Assembly (NCBI GenBank): GCA_009711615.1
Contig: VENI01000012.1
Coordinates: forward strand, 24,057 to 88,056
Length of the DNA: 64,000 nucleotides
Reading direction: 5' to 3'
Origin: Bacillota bacterium
GTDB lineage: Bacteria > Bacillota > Desulfotomaculia > Desulfotomaculales > Desulfohalotomaculaceae
Shown here: piece after piece, positions 42,789-51,589 of the stretch
Layout: each line of letters begins with the position of its first letter
Numbering within the stretch: position 1 is the stretch's first letter
The notes under the pieces: generated by a model
Told to the model about the DNA's origin: nothing
The model's database searches: none
What the model saw: only the letters and a program-made list of their open reading frames with translations
Position numbers and translations under genes: made by a program

Positions 42789-43520
42789 TTATGCTCCTTT
42801 AATTAAGCGCTTTAGCATTCTCTCATTGGCACTCTGTTCAACACTGTCGTCTATTGCAGTTAGTTTTTCTTCCATACCCCGTCGCTTTAAGGCTTGTTTT
42901 ATCAGATAATCGGTAAGTTCCTGATTCTTAGGTAGTAGTGGTCCATGCAGGTAGGAGCAGAAGACGTTTTTATAGCGGGCCCCTTCATATCCGTCTTCAC
43001 CATTGTTCCCATAACCAGAAAGTACTTTACCTAAAGGTTTAACGTCATCTTTTAATATTGTCTTTCCACCGTGGTTTTCAAAACCAGTCGCTTTTACTTT
43101 CCTACCGTCTAACTCCATTTCTATGGCCACGTTTCCAATCAGACGTTTCTCACCAGCCTCAGTATAATGATCTAATATTCCAAGACCCGGTATTTCCTTA
43201 CCATCCAACGTACGGTAGTACTGCCCCAAAAGTTGATAACCACCACAGATACTTAATACCACCAGACCGTCATCAATGGCTTGGGCCAGTTTATCCCGAT
43301 GTTTACCTAGATCTGCAGCCATTAAGTTCTGCTCCCGGTCTGATCCACCGCCCAGGAACAAAAAGTCAATCTGGCTAAAGTTAATATTATCTCCCATGTT
43401 AACTTCTTGCAGGTCCACCGGAATACCCCGCCAGCGGCAGCGCTGCAAAAATGCAATTACATTACCACGGTCACCATATAGGTTTAATAAATCAGGATAC
43501 AGATGACATACCGACAGCAT
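42789..43520 (-). CDS. gatD: Glutamine amidotransferase subunit of lipid II isoglutaminyl synthase
   Basis: About 243 residues. Starts MLSVCHLYPDLLNLYGDRGN as in GatD, with the catalytic Cys in LSICGGYQLLG near 100 and His in SYLHGPLLP near 195. With MurT it amidates the D-Glu of lipid II. The ATG at 43520 has GGAGGG upstream; the frame is open further to 43637 but that part overlaps murT. It overlaps murT by 29 nt. Confidence 0.93.
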   Translation of the reverse strand: MLSVCHLYPDLLNLYGDRGNVIAFLQRCRWRGIPVDLQEVNMGDNINFSQIDFLFLGGGSDREQNLMAADLGKHRDKLAQAIDDGLVVLSICGGYQLLGQYYRTLDGKEIPGLGILDHYTEAGEKRLIGNVAIEMELDGRKVKATGFENHGGKTILKDDVKPLGKVLSGYGNNGEDGYEGARYKNVFCSYLHGPLLPKNQELTDYLIKQALKRRGMEEKLTAIDDSVEQSANERMLKRLIKGA

Positions 43521-44925
43521 GCTGTCCCTCCTTCTCTGCCAGACTCCCCAGAATTCTTTGGGAAGGCCAAAGGGCGGTATAAGTACTAAAGAAATATACA
43601 GTTTCCCCTTCTCCCTGCAGCACCGCAGGAATGGCATCTCCTAATTCTCTAATGATGTTTATTTTAGTAGTAGGCACTCCGGCATATTTTAATCTTAGAG
43701 CTATTTCCTCAGCCCGGGTGCCGGAACATATAAAGTGTTCCAATTCTTGCTGGTGTTTGGCCAGTATTTCAAAATCCACATCCCAAATCCAGGAGATATC
43801 TCGACCATCCGCTGCATTGTCGTTTAGGGCCATAAATACATCTTTGGTTCCCGGCAGCGACAATAAGGTAGCTAATCCCTCGTTATAGCCAGTGGGGTTC
43901 TTTACCAGGTTCAAGAAACAGGGCTTTTCATTATAACGGAACCGTTCCATTCGCCCAATACCCGGGGAGTACATTTTAAGACCTTCTTGAATAGTGGTAA
44001 GATCAATATCCAGTATTCGCCCTACTGCAAAGGCCGCCAACCCGTTATACAAATTATAAAACCCAGTGGTATGCAGGTTTAAACTGGAACATTCACCGCT
44101 ATGACACACTTCGGCGATGTAGGTCCCTTCAGTTATATTAATTTCACTACCCTCAACATCCGGCCGTGGCCGTTTAAAGTCGCAACTCTCACAGCTGTAA
44201 TCACCCAGTTGACTGTAGTGATAGTATTTATACTGAAGCTCTGCACCACATTGAGGACAGAAACGGGATTCCCTAGTTTGTGCCACAGCACGCTCCATAC
44301 CCTGCTGCTGGGCAATTCCGTAGTAGACAGCATTATGACCAGTGGTTACTCCTAACTGTGCCACCAATGGATCATCAGCATTTAATACCAGAGTGACGTC
44401 TTTTAGTTCCTTAAGTGAATCCCTTACTACCTGTACTGTTTTATCCAATTCTCCATATCTATCTAATTGATCACGGAAAAAGTTTGTAACAACCACTATG
44501 TTTGGTTGCACCTCTTTGACCACTTTAGGAAAAGATGCCTCGTCAACCTCTAATGATGCATAGTCAAACTCTACTTTGCCGGTTAATGTGGAATAACGAA
44601 CAAAGCAGGCTGTAACACCAGTAATTAGGTTAGCACCTTCTTCATTGTAAATCACCCGATGCCCGTCTGCTTCAATCACCTTGGCCAGCATATTATTAGT
44701 GGTCGTTTTGCCATTTGTTCCGGTAACCATAATGATGCCCTTTTTCCCTTGGGTCGATAATTCACGCAGGGCATGGGGGTATATTCGCCTGGCCACAACC
44801 CCCGGCAGGGATGACCCCCTGCCTCCAGCAAATTTACTCATTAATGAAGACAACTTACCGCCGGCAACGGCGGCAGAGAGACATAGCCGCAATACCAAAT
44901 CCTCCCTTTTACACTCATAATACAA
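43492..44925 (-). CDS. murT: Mur ligase-like subunit of lipid II isoglutaminyl synthase
   Basis: 477 residues. ATP site VTGTNGKTTTNNMLAKVIE near 65, a zinc ribbon CPQCGAEL/CESCDFKRP at about 225-250, VDEASFP, and the C-terminal DUF1727 domain (NKPCFLNLVKNPTGYNEGL-like, seen as LVKNPTGYNEGL). MurT activates D-Glu and GatD supplies ammonia. The neighbouring gatD confirms the assignment. Cell wall synthesis in the cytoplasm at the membrane face. Confidence 0.94.
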   Translation of the reverse strand: MYYECKREDLVLRLCLSAAVAGGKLSSLMSKFAGGRGSSLPGVVARRIYPHALRELSTQGKKGIIMVTGTNGKTTTNNMLAKVIEADGHRVIYNEEGANLITGVTACFVRYSTLTGKVEFDYASLEVDEASFPKVVKEVQPNIVVVTNFFRDQLDRYGELDKTVQVVRDSLKELKDVTLVLNADDPLVAQLGVTTGHNAVYYGIAQQQGMERAVAQTRESRFCPQCGAELQYKYYHYSQLGDYSCESCDFKRPRPDVEGSEINITEGTYIAEVCHSGECSSLNLHTTGFYNLYNGLAAFAVGRILDIDLTTIQEGLKMYSPGIGRMERFRYNEKPCFLNLVKNPTGYNEGLATLLSLPGTKDVFMALNDNAADGRDISWIWDVDFEILAKHQQELEHFICSGTRAEEIALRLKYAGVPTTKINIIRELGDAIPAVLQGEGETVYFFSTYTALWPSQRILGSLAEKEGQHAVGMSSVS

Positions 44926-44940
44926 TTCTATCCATTATAA

Positions 44941-45759
44941 CTAACGTTTATAATTCCACTGATCTGTACGGTACTTGCCTACTTCCAATTCTTCCGTTAG
45001 CTGCTTTTCCGAATCATTTAACTTCCCATCAGATAAATTAATATCTAAACCCTTAGATAAACCATCATTAAATGCTTGTACCACCTGGCTATAGTCAGGC
45101 ACGCGTTCCATTACTTCAGCAAGGGAAATTGCTTTTCCTTTAAACCTTTCTCTAGCTGCCCGGCGTACCTTGTCACTGGAAAACTTTAATATATTAAATA
45201 ATAGGTTATTATCTAACTCTATTAATATTGAGCCATGCTGAAGTAGTGCTCCCTGCTTTCGGGTTTGTGCACTGCCTATTATTTTTTTATTGTCTACCAC
45301 CAGTTCATACCAAGATGGGGCATCAAAGCAGGCAGCAGTACCCTTTCTTTTCGACTCTGCCCCATTTACCAATTGGCCTTTTACACCTAAGTTCTCAAGC
45401 CCAAATAATAAACCCCTGCTAATAGCCAAGTAAGACTCCAGTATGGTACCGGTCACTTTAGGATGGTTTTCAGGGGCTATCACACTATAGGTAAGTTCAT
45501 GCTGATGAAGCACAGTTCGTCCACCGGTTAAACGACGCACAACATCAACCCCGTTTTTTTGACAGGCATCTATGTCAATTTCTTTATTAGCTTTTTGAAA
45601 ATAGCCTATAGTTACGCCAGGGGGATGCCAGCGATAAAATCTAATAGTTGGAGGGGATTCACCCTTGGCCACACTTTCTAAGATGGCATGATCCACCGCC
45701 ATATTAGTGTAAGCATCTAGAGGTTCAGTTTCAATAAATCGCCAGTTCTCTAAAGCCAT
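44941..45759 (-). CDS. lipM: Octanoyltransferase / lipoate-protein ligase family, LipM-type
   Basis: About 272 residues. WRFIETEPLDAYTNMAVDHAIL at the start (shown in part), PGVTIGYFQKANKEID, VVRRLTGGRTVLHQHELTYS, and ACFDAPSWYELVVDNKKI with the Cys where LipM has its nucleophile. It probably moves octanoyl from acyl carrier protein to GcvH. ATG 45759 follows GGAGG; the frame is open to 45804. LipA or GcvH genes are not adjacent. Confidence 0.82.
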   Translation of the reverse strand: MALENWRFIETEPLDAYTNMAVDHAILESVAKGESPPTIRFYRWHPPGVTIGYFQKANKEIDIDACQKNGVDVVRRLTGGRTVLHQHELTYSVIAPENHPKVTGTILESYLAISRGLLFGLENLGVKGQLVNGAESKRKGTAACFDAPSWYELVVDNKKIIGSAQTRKQGALLQHGSILIELDNNLLFNILKFSSDKVRRAARERFKGKAISLAEVMERVPDYSQVVQAFNDGLSKGLDINLSDGKLNDSEKQLTEELEVGKYRTDQWNYKR

Positions 45760-45828
45760 TAATATAACCTCCATAAAAAATATCACTATTCCAGTATAAT
45801 CCATAATGCTAAAATAAAAAAGTCTGTC

Positions 45829-45894
45829 TTGCTAAATAATAAAATTAGAGTTATAATGTTCTTAGATATTTAGATAAGTTTCTAATTATCTAAA
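45829..45894 (+). promoter_or_regulatory. sdpR promoter and operator-like repeat
   Basis: TTGCTA (45829-45834) and TATAAT (45852-45857) are 17 bp apart. An inverted repeat TTTAGATAA (45869-45877) and TTATCTAAA (45886-45894) covers the start site and runs into the ribosome-binding site: the expected place for ArsR-type autorepression. Confidence 0.65.
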
Positions 45895-45905
45895 GGAGAA
45901 TGCTT

Positions 45906-46184
45906 ATGATTAACAAAACTTTTCAGGCCCTTTCCGACTCCACCAGGAGGGAAATATTGAACATGCTGCGGGATGGTGATTTAACTGCAGGACAAATTTC
46001 TGACCGCTTTAACATCTCCCGCCCTAGCATCTCTCATCACTTGAATGTGTTAAAAAATGCCGACCTGGTATTGGATGAACGCAAAGGGCAGTATATTTAC
46101 TACTCTTTAAACACCACTGTACTGGATGAAGTATTGGGCTGGTTTGCTGATCTGGTTGAAAAAAGGGGGAATAAAAATGACTGA
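45906..46184 (+). CDS. sdpR: ArsR-family repressor, SdpR-like
   Basis: 92 residues. MINKTFQALSDSTRREILNML and GQISDRFNISRPSISHHLNVL form the winged helix; there is no Cys metal site, as in SdpR. It overlaps the sdpI-like gene by 8 nt (ATGACTGA). In Bacillus this pair gives autoregulated immunity to the SDP cannibalism toxin. No toxin gene (sdpABC) is visible. Confidence 0.88.
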   Translation: MINKTFQALSDSTRREILNMLRDGDLTAGQISDRFNISRPSISHHLNVLKNADLVLDERKGQYIYYSLNTTVLDEVLGWFADLVEKRGNKND

Positions 46185-46824
46185 GAAGATCAGAATTAAT
46201 TGGATCACCGTACTTATGCTAATTATTTTCTGGGGAGTATGTGCTTCTTTTTACCCGCAGTTGCCGGAACAAGTGCCCACACACTGGAATTTACAAGGTG
46301 AGGTTGATGATTATTCACACAAAGCAGTTGCTTCATTAATCATGCCTGCTCTACCATTATTAATCTATATACTAATGACTGTAACCGCAAAAATTGATCC
46401 TAAAAAAGAAAACTACAGTAAATTCGGTGTCAGTTATGAAAAAATTAGAATGGCAATAGTATTAATTATGATGGGCTTCTCTACCATTGCACTTTTACCC
46501 TCCCTTGGATATGACATAGACATTGGTATTTTTGCCCGAATAATGGTACCACTTCTATTCATCTTCATTGGAAACTATATGGGTAAAATTAGGCACAATT
46601 ACTTTATCGGTATAAAAGTCCCATGGACGCTGGCCTCTGAAGAAGTTTGGACCAAAACTCATCGATTGGGCGGCAGATTAATGGTAATAGGCGGGGTTAT
46701 TGCCTTATTGGGAGCTTTTGCTACACCAACCATAGGTTTTGCCATAATGATGGCTGGAGTGATTTTACCCTCTATCATTTCCATGGTCTACTCTTATCTT
46801 TTGTACCAAAAAATTGTGAATTAG
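46177..46824 (+). CDS. sdpI: SdpI/DUF1648-family membrane protein
   Basis: 215 residues, six membrane segments. ITVLMLIIFWGVCASFY followed by LPEQVPTHWNLQGEVDDY is the DUF1648 hallmark; later RHNYFIGIKVPWTLASEEVW and THRLGGRLMVIGG belong to SdpI. It may protect the envelope against a peptide toxin. Coupled to the ArsR-type gene; terminator follows. Confidence 0.88.
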   Translation: MTEKIRINWITVLMLIIFWGVCASFYPQLPEQVPTHWNLQGEVDDYSHKAVASLIMPALPLLIYILMTVTAKIDPKKENYSKFGVSYEKIRMAIVLIMMGFSTIALLPSLGYDIDIGIFARIMVPLLFIFIGNYMGKIRHNYFIGIKVPWTLASEEVWTKTHRLGGRLMVIGGVIALLGAFATPTIGFAIMMAGVILPSIISMVYSYLLYQKIVN

Positions 46825-46832
46825 TATTTTAC

Positions 46833-46864
46833 ACACCACCCCTGGTTTAAATCAGGGGTGGTGT
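46833..46864 (+). terminator. Terminator after sdpI-like gene
   Basis: A perfect 12-bp stem (ACACCACCCCTG and complement) with 8-nt loop, then TATAT. Confidence 0.7.
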
Positions 46865-46905
46865 TATATAATTAAGAATACATTGTAAAGTAAGGGTGAT
46901 TAATT

Positions 46906-47385
46906 ATGGATTGGTTGGCGTTAACAGTTGCGTTGGTGATTATGTTTATCGGTCTGGCAGGGACTTTGCTTCCCATGGTGCCGGGAGCACCTCTAGTTAT
47001 GCTTGGCATAATTGTCTATGGCTTTATGGGTAACTTTCATATTTTTGGGACCTTTTTCTGGATCGGTCAGACAGTATTGTTGTTAATGGTCTTTGGTGTA
47101 GACTATATGGCTGGAGCCATAGGCGCCAAGTATTACGGTGGTACCAAATATTCTATTTGGGGTAGTATTATAGGTGGCTTGGTAGGGTTATTTACTCTCG
47201 GGCCACTGGGAGTTATTGTTGGCCCCTTTATAGGTGCAGTGGTTGGGGAGATGATAAACCAGAATTCACTGGAAAAAGCACTGAAAAGCGGTATCGGTAC
47301 TTTAATTGGTTTTGCCGGTGGAACATTGGTAAAAATAGCGATAGAAATTACCATGATTGTTTGGTTTTTATTTGTTGTATTATAG
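46906..47385 (+). CDS. DUF456 membrane protein
   Basis: 159 residues, glycine-rich membrane segments. LAGTLLPMVPGAPLVMLGI and GAKYYGGTKYSIWGSIIGG, then FIGAVVGEMI are typical of DUF456. Function unknown. GGGTGATT precedes the ATG. A 45-residue gene follows in the same direction. Confidence 0.85.
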   Translation: MDWLALTVALVIMFIGLAGTLLPMVPGAPLVMLGIIVYGFMGNFHIFGTFFWIGQTVLLLMVFGVDYMAGAIGAKYYGGTKYSIWGSIIGGLVGLFTLGPLGVIVGPFIGAVVGEMINQNSLEKALKSGIGTLIGFAGGTLVKIAIEITMIVWFLFVVL

Positions 47386-47428
47386 CCTAGTAATCGGCCT
47401 AAACTAAGTTACAAAGGAGGCGATTATT

Positions 47429-47566
47429 GTGGCTGAGAAAAAAGATACTGAGTTTGGTTTTAACTATAACCCCAAAAACAGAGCCACCGGTGGCAAAAAG
47501 TTCTCTAAAGAAGAGATTGACCAAATTGATGAAAAGCCACCATATTCAACTCAAAAACGCAAATAA
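47429..47566 (+). CDS. Small hydrophilic protein of 45 residues
   Basis: GTG start with AAAGGAGG 8 nt upstream. MAEKKDTEFGFNYNPKNRA, then FSKEEIDQIDEKPPYSTQK: charged, no membrane segment, no family recognised. A longer overlapping frame from 47427 has no ribosome-binding site and unlikely composition. A terminator follows at 47573. Confidence 0.6.
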   Translation: MAEKKDTEFGFNYNPKNRATGGKKFSKEEIDQIDEKPPYSTQKRK

Positions 47567-47572
47567 TTTTTT

Positions 47573-47607
47573 AAGCACAGGGCTATCATTTCACAGCACC
47601 TGTGCTT
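47573..47607 (+). terminator. Terminator after the 45-residue gene
   Basis: AAGCACAGG/CCTGTGCTT 9-bp stem with 17-nt loop, followed by TTTTT. Confidence 0.75.
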
Positions 47608-47722
47608 TTTTATTCATTCCTTAATTAAAACTATACTTGACTTCCTTCTTCTGACGACTTACTATATTTTGAATAATATAGTTTTTTTAAAAAACCAATC
47701 GGTTAGTATTGGGGGATTAAAC

Positions 47723-47953
47723 ATGGATAATCATATTAAGATATCTAACGAGAGAAAACAAGATATGATCTTAGCAATTAAAAATTATTTTCAAAAAGAA
47801 CGAGACGAAGAATTAGGAGATTTAGCTGCAACACTAATATTAGATTTTTTCTTAGAAAAGTTGGCACCGGAAATTTATAACCAAGGTGTCTATGATTCAT
47901 ATAAATATCTGAACGAAAGAATTGAAGATTTATTGGAAATTCAAAAATACTAG
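47723..47953 (+). CDS. DUF2164 family protein
   Basis: 76 residues. IKISNERKQDMILAIKNYF, then DEELGDLAATLILDFFLEKL and YNQGVYDSYKYLNER match DUF2164, a small helical family with no known role. The ATG at 47723 follows GGGGGA; the open frame reaches 47669. Confidence 0.85.
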   Translation: MDNHIKISNERKQDMILAIKNYFQKERDEELGDLAATLILDFFLEKLAPEIYNQGVYDSYKYLNERIEDLLEIQKY

Positions 47954-48108
47954 TTCAGGAATTTACGATGCTTTTGTATTAAGTAATTTAATACCCATTC
48001 AATAAACACCCGTTAAAGTAAAGACCAGCCTAAGATAATAAACGGAATAGCAGAATAGCTGTTACTAAAAACATTTTAAAGTTAATTATGCCGTACATAT
48101 TTCAAAAC

Positions 48109-48123
48109 ATCCTCCTAGAGGAT
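48109..48123 (-). terminator. Weak terminator after the hemolysin III-like gene
   Basis: ATCCTC/GAGGAT 6-bp stem with a 3-nt loop, then GTTTTG on the minus strand. Confidence 0.4.
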
Positions 48124-48792
48124 TTAAAACTTAATGAACGTGATATATCTCTGCATTAACCAAAAGTGACTAAAACTACCGGCCATTACAAAAACATGGA
48201 ATATCTCATGGAAGCCAAACCACCCGGGAATAATGTTGGGCGGCCACTTGAAACCATAAAAAACTGCACCAATGGTGTAAAAAACACCACCCATTACCAT
48301 CCAAACCACCCCTGCGGTGGGAACCGTTTGTAAAATTGGCCAGAAGGCAATGGCTATTAACCAGCCCATTAAAACATAGAGTAAGGTTGAAAACCAGCGT
48401 GGCGCCCCCATCCAGAAGATTTTGAGCAGTATACCAACTATGGCCAGTGCCCATACCCCAACCAAAAGAGAGTATCCCCAAGCCCCTTTTAAAGCAATGA
48501 GGCAAACCGGGGTGTATGTACCTGCAATTAAAACATAGATCATCATATGATCAATACGCCTCAGCACTGACCTTCCCTTTTGAGACAGCGGTAACAAATG
48601 ATATAAAGAACTGGCAGCATATAGTAAAATTAAACTGGTACCGAAAATGGAAAAGGACACAATGTGGCTAACGCCCCCATATTTTACGGCATTATAAATA
48701 AGTAACACTAAACCGACAATGGATAATAATGCTCCAACTAAATGTGATAACCCGCTAAAGGGATCTTTTACTTTGATAATCGTTTCCACCAC
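48124..48792 (-). CDS. Hemolysin III / PAQR-family membrane protein
   Basis: 222 residues, seven membrane helices. Starts KDPFSGLSHLVGALLSIVGL, has YAASSLYHLLPLS and RIDHMMIYVLIAGTYTPVCL, and ends FHEIFHVFVMAGSFSHF. The conserved Ser, Asp and His residues of the CREST/PAQR hydrolase-like site are present. Most bacterial members are not proven hemolysins. Confidence 0.92.
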   Translation of the reverse strand: MVETIIKVKDPFSGLSHLVGALLSIVGLVLLIYNAVKYGGVSHIVSFSIFGTSLILLYAASSLYHLLPLSQKGRSVLRRIDHMMIYVLIAGTYTPVCLIALKGAWGYSLLVGVWALAIVGILLKIFWMGAPRWFSTLLYVLMGWLIAIAFWPILQTVPTAGVVWMVMGGVFYTIGAVFYGFKWPPNIIPGWFGFHEIFHVFVMAGSFSHFWLMQRYITFIKF

Positions 48793-48815
48793 CTTTAACT
48801 TTTGTTAAGACTAGA

Positions 48816-48842
48816 ATTCAGGAGTCAGGAGTCAGGATTCTG
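48816..48842 (+). repeat. Heptamer tandem repeat, copy 2
   Basis: TTCAGGAGTCAGGAGTCAGG and on to ATTCTGAAT: units AGGAGTC in tandem. It lies upstream of the hemolysin III-like gene, the only copy not at a gene 3' end. Confidence 0.8.
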
Positions 48843-48913
48843 AATAAAAACTTTTAACCGTTCCTTTCTATATTATATCTATTATTGGTAATAATTATCA
48901 AATGTTTTACAAT

Positions 48914-49996
48914 TCAGATTTGGATAGATCGAAGATTTTTTAGTAACAACTCATTTTCATACCGCTTCCTGACTGCTACTCGGAAATAGTATTTATCTAG
49001 TCCCGGAAAATTATCAGCAACCCTAACTAGTATATTATTATCAGCTAATTTATTGCTTATTATTTCTGCAGTTATGCCGGTTGCGGAACAGTTCACCAAG
49101 ATGAAATTTGTTCTTGATGGATAAGGTTTTAAGCCAGTTATATTATTTAATCCCTGATATAAAAATTCCCTCTCTCTATTTATAATTTGTAGAGTTTCTT
49201 CCATGTAATTTTCATCCTCCAGTGATGCTTCCCCTGCCATTTGTGCCAATAAATTTACCCGCCAAGGTGGCAACTGCTGATTTACTTTATGTATTAATGC
49301 TTTATCAGCAGCCAAGTATCCCAGTCGCAATCCCGGCAGGGCAAAAAATTTAGTCAGCGAACCTACCACTACAGCATGTTGGTTTTCTAATACATGGGGC
49401 AATACCGTTTCCTTATGCCCGGCAAAATCCATAAATGCCTCATCTACCACCAGTGTAGCCCCTACTTCTCTTGCCCTTACAGATAACTTTATTAATTCAC
49501 TCTTAGATACCATGAAACCAGTGGGGTTATTGGGGTTACAGATGAATACGGCGTCACCCGGTTGCATGGTTTTACTGATTAGCTCTACCGGCAGGGCAAA
49601 ATTATTTTCTGCTTGAAGAAATACTGGTTCAATCGGTACTCTAGATAATGCTTCTCGGTATTCGCTGAAAGTGGGTACCGGTAGCACCAACCTTTTCGGA
49701 TTTAATGCCCTGCAGAGGGCATAGATAATTTCCGCACCTCCATTACCCAGCAGCAAGTTATTTTCCGGCACACTAAGATAATGGGATAGTTTCATTTTTA
49801 GCTCAGTGGCCTCTGGGTCTGGGTAATGTTGCACCATGTCTATTCCTTTATGGATAGCTTCTAGGGCGAAAGGTGATGGGCCCAGGGGGTTAATATTGGC
49901 ACTGAAGTCAATAAATCTTTCCGGGCTACAGCTATGTTTTCTGGCAGCAGCCCAAATATTTCCACCGTGAATACTGTTTTTGACATTGATACTCAC
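48914..49996 (-). CDS. cobD: L-threonine-O-3-phosphate decarboxylase
   Basis: 360 residues, PLP aminotransferase fold. HGGNIWAAARKH at the start, FSANINPLGPS, NPNNPTGFMV, and the PLP Lys in SLTKFFALPGLRLGY near 230. Close to histidinol-phosphate aminotransferase, but the cobalamin context and HGG..FSANINPLG pattern favour CobD. It makes (R)-1-amino-2-propanol phosphate for the nucleotide loop. Last gene of the cobalamin operon, 1 nt after pduX. Confidence 0.92.
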   Translation of the reverse strand: MSINVKNSIHGGNIWAAARKHSCSPERFIDFSANINPLGPSPFALEAIHKGIDMVQHYPDPEATELKMKLSHYLSVPENNLLLGNGGAEIIYALCRALNPKRLVLPVPTFSEYREALSRVPIEPVFLQAENNFALPVELISKTMQPGDAVFICNPNNPTGFMVSKSELIKLSVRAREVGATLVVDEAFMDFAGHKETVLPHVLENQHAVVVGSLTKFFALPGLRLGYLAADKALIHKVNQQLPPWRVNLLAQMAGEASLEDENYMEETLQIINREREFLYQGLNNITGLKPYPSRTNFILVNCSATGITAEIISNKLADNNILVRVADNFPGLDKYYFRVAVRKRYENELLLKNLRSIQI

Positions 49997-49997
49997 C

Positions 49998-50861
49998 CTA
50001 TCTCACGCCCCCATTAATTAACTTGGTTAAGGTTATTTCCCAATGGGGTTTCTTGCTTTGTATGAATGCTATCGCGTCTTGTGTTCTACCTGTTTCAGTG
50101 GGTATGATCAGCCCCATTACTGTTCCACTATGCGCTATTACCACACCAGCAGCATTAAAACTCTGCCCCCACTTTATAACTTCTGGCAGTTCAGGCTTGG
50201 GTAATATCCGTTGATTGGCCAGTGCGCTGATAGTGCTACCCCGCCCAATCATTTCAATATCCTGCATTTCTATACCGCCTTTAACCAAATCTAAAGCCTC
50301 TTTCACCTGTGTTTCTTTGGCTATGTTTAACTTTTTAAGGCTGGAATTATTGTTAAAGGCAACGGTATCAACAGTTCCGCCCGGGTCTAGCAGTATCACC
50401 TCAGCCCGAGGTGGGTCTCCCAGATAACGGTAGGTAGTTCCTTTTAGATAATCAAAATAGCATAGCTCATTAAACATTACCCCATCACTGGGTTCCACCT
50501 GCAGTGCTAACTGGGCAATTTGTTCTGGGGTGATGTCAACACCCAGCGCCTTTGCCGTGGCCGCTAAACTTGCCGCAATATCTGCAGTACTGCTGGCCAT
50601 CCCCTTACCCGGCGGCAACATACTTTTTCTGCTAACCAGCCAACCAAACTCGGGAAAATTTTCTTTTAAAAACAACTGAAGAGCTTGGTCAATTTTTTTA
50701 AACTGACCACTCCGAGGCAAATCAGCGCTTAATTGAACTGTAATTTGACTATGTATATTTATTGGACAACTAATTAGAAATGGTTGTCCGGCAATGCTGC
50801 CCTGCACCAGTTCTCCACAACTGCCAGGGGCGGATGCAGTGCCTGTTATAACATCGTCCAC
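49998..50861 (-). CDS. pduX: L-threonine kinase (GHMP)
   Basis: 287 residues. APGSCGELVQGSIAGQPFLIS at the start (in part), the GHMP phosphate-binding loop LPPGKGMASSTADIAASL near 85, and PSDGVMFNELCYFDY. It phosphorylates L-threonine, the step before CobD. It overlaps cobS by 16 nt. Confidence 0.92.
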   Translation of the reverse strand: MDDVITGTASAPGSCGELVQGSIAGQPFLISCPINIHSQITVQLSADLPRSGQFKKIDQALQLFLKENFPEFGWLVSRKSMLPPGKGMASSTADIAASLAATAKALGVDITPEQIAQLALQVEPSDGVMFNELCYFDYLKGTTYRYLGDPPRAEVILLDPGGTVDTVAFNNNSSLKKLNIAKETQVKEALDLVKGGIEMQDIEMIGRGSTISALANQRILPKPELPEVIKWGQSFNAAGVVIAHSGTVMGLIIPTETGRTQDAIAFIQSKKPHWEITLTKLINGGVR

Positions 50862-51586
50862 GGCAGCACCCCCATGAATAATACTGCAACTTCTGTAAGT
50901 TCAGTTATCGCACCATAAACATCCCCGGTTAAACCGCCCAGTTTACGAGAAATATGCCAGGATAACAATGCAGAAAACAGTAGAGCTATACCAACAAATA
51001 TTAACCCCACTGGCCAGATAACTACTGTTAAACCAATGCCGGTTAAGGCTGCCAGCGCCAACTGACTTTTGCCAGCGTGATGGGCAAACATACCGCCAAA
51101 ACCTTTTTTTCTTGCATAGGGGAACTTAATGATAGTATGCACCATGCATAGCCTGCTAATTACTGGCGCCAGCACCAAAATGTAAAGCTTATCAGGCATG
51201 GCCAGTTCAATTACCAACGCAACTTTTAACAACAACAAGCAAAGTGCTGCCAGCACCCCCATGGCGCCTACATTACTATCTTTCATGATTTCCAGCATCC
51301 GTTCTCTGCTACGACATGACAGCAAACCGTCTGCGGTATCCATTAGCCCGTCCCAATGCAACCCACCGGTTAAGACCACCAGCGCCAGCACCGCTAGCAC
51401 ATCTCCCAGCAAATTAAGACCGATGGTATTAAATAAATAATAAGCACCAGCAGAAGCCCCGCCCAGCGCTAAGCCCACCGCTGGAAACCAGCCCAATGAG
51501 CGGCCAATTTCACTTTCAGTGGCATTTATATTTCTCCCCACCGGTAATATCGTCAGAAAACCAGCGGCCAGTAATAAACTACGCAA
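50846..51586 (-). CDS. cobS: Adenosylcobinamide-GDP ribazoletransferase (cobalamin synthase)
   Basis: 246 residues, membrane protein. GGLHWDGLMDTADGLLSCRS near 85 is the acidic signature, with FLTILPVGR at the start and VKFPYARKKG-like text later (IIKFPYARKKGFGG). It joins alpha-ribazole phosphate to adenosylcobinamide-GDP. It follows cbiB by 3 nt. Confidence 0.94.
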   Translation of the reverse strand: MRSLLLAAGFLTILPVGRNINATESEIGRSLGWFPAVGLALGGASAGAYYLFNTIGLNLLGDVLAVLALVVLTGGLHWDGLMDTADGLLSCRSRERMLEIMKDSNVGAMGVLAALCLLLLKVALVIELAMPDKLYILVLAPVISRLCMVHTIIKFPYARKKGFGGMFAHHAGKSQLALAALTGIGLTVVIWPVGLIFVGIALLFSALLSWHISRKLGGLTGDVYGAITELTEVAVLFMGVLPWTML

Positions 51587-51589
51587 TAA

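Noticed and set aside
47427..47624. 65-codon frame MWLRKKILSLVLT
   Set aside because: Shadow of the 45-residue gene starting at 47429, which has the correctly spaced ribosome-binding site.
48020..48090. 22-codon minus-strand ORF (MYGIINFKMFLV) after the hemolysin III-like gene
   Set aside because: The apparent AGGAGG before it is part of the terminator hairpin and lies 12 nt from the ATG; too short to support.
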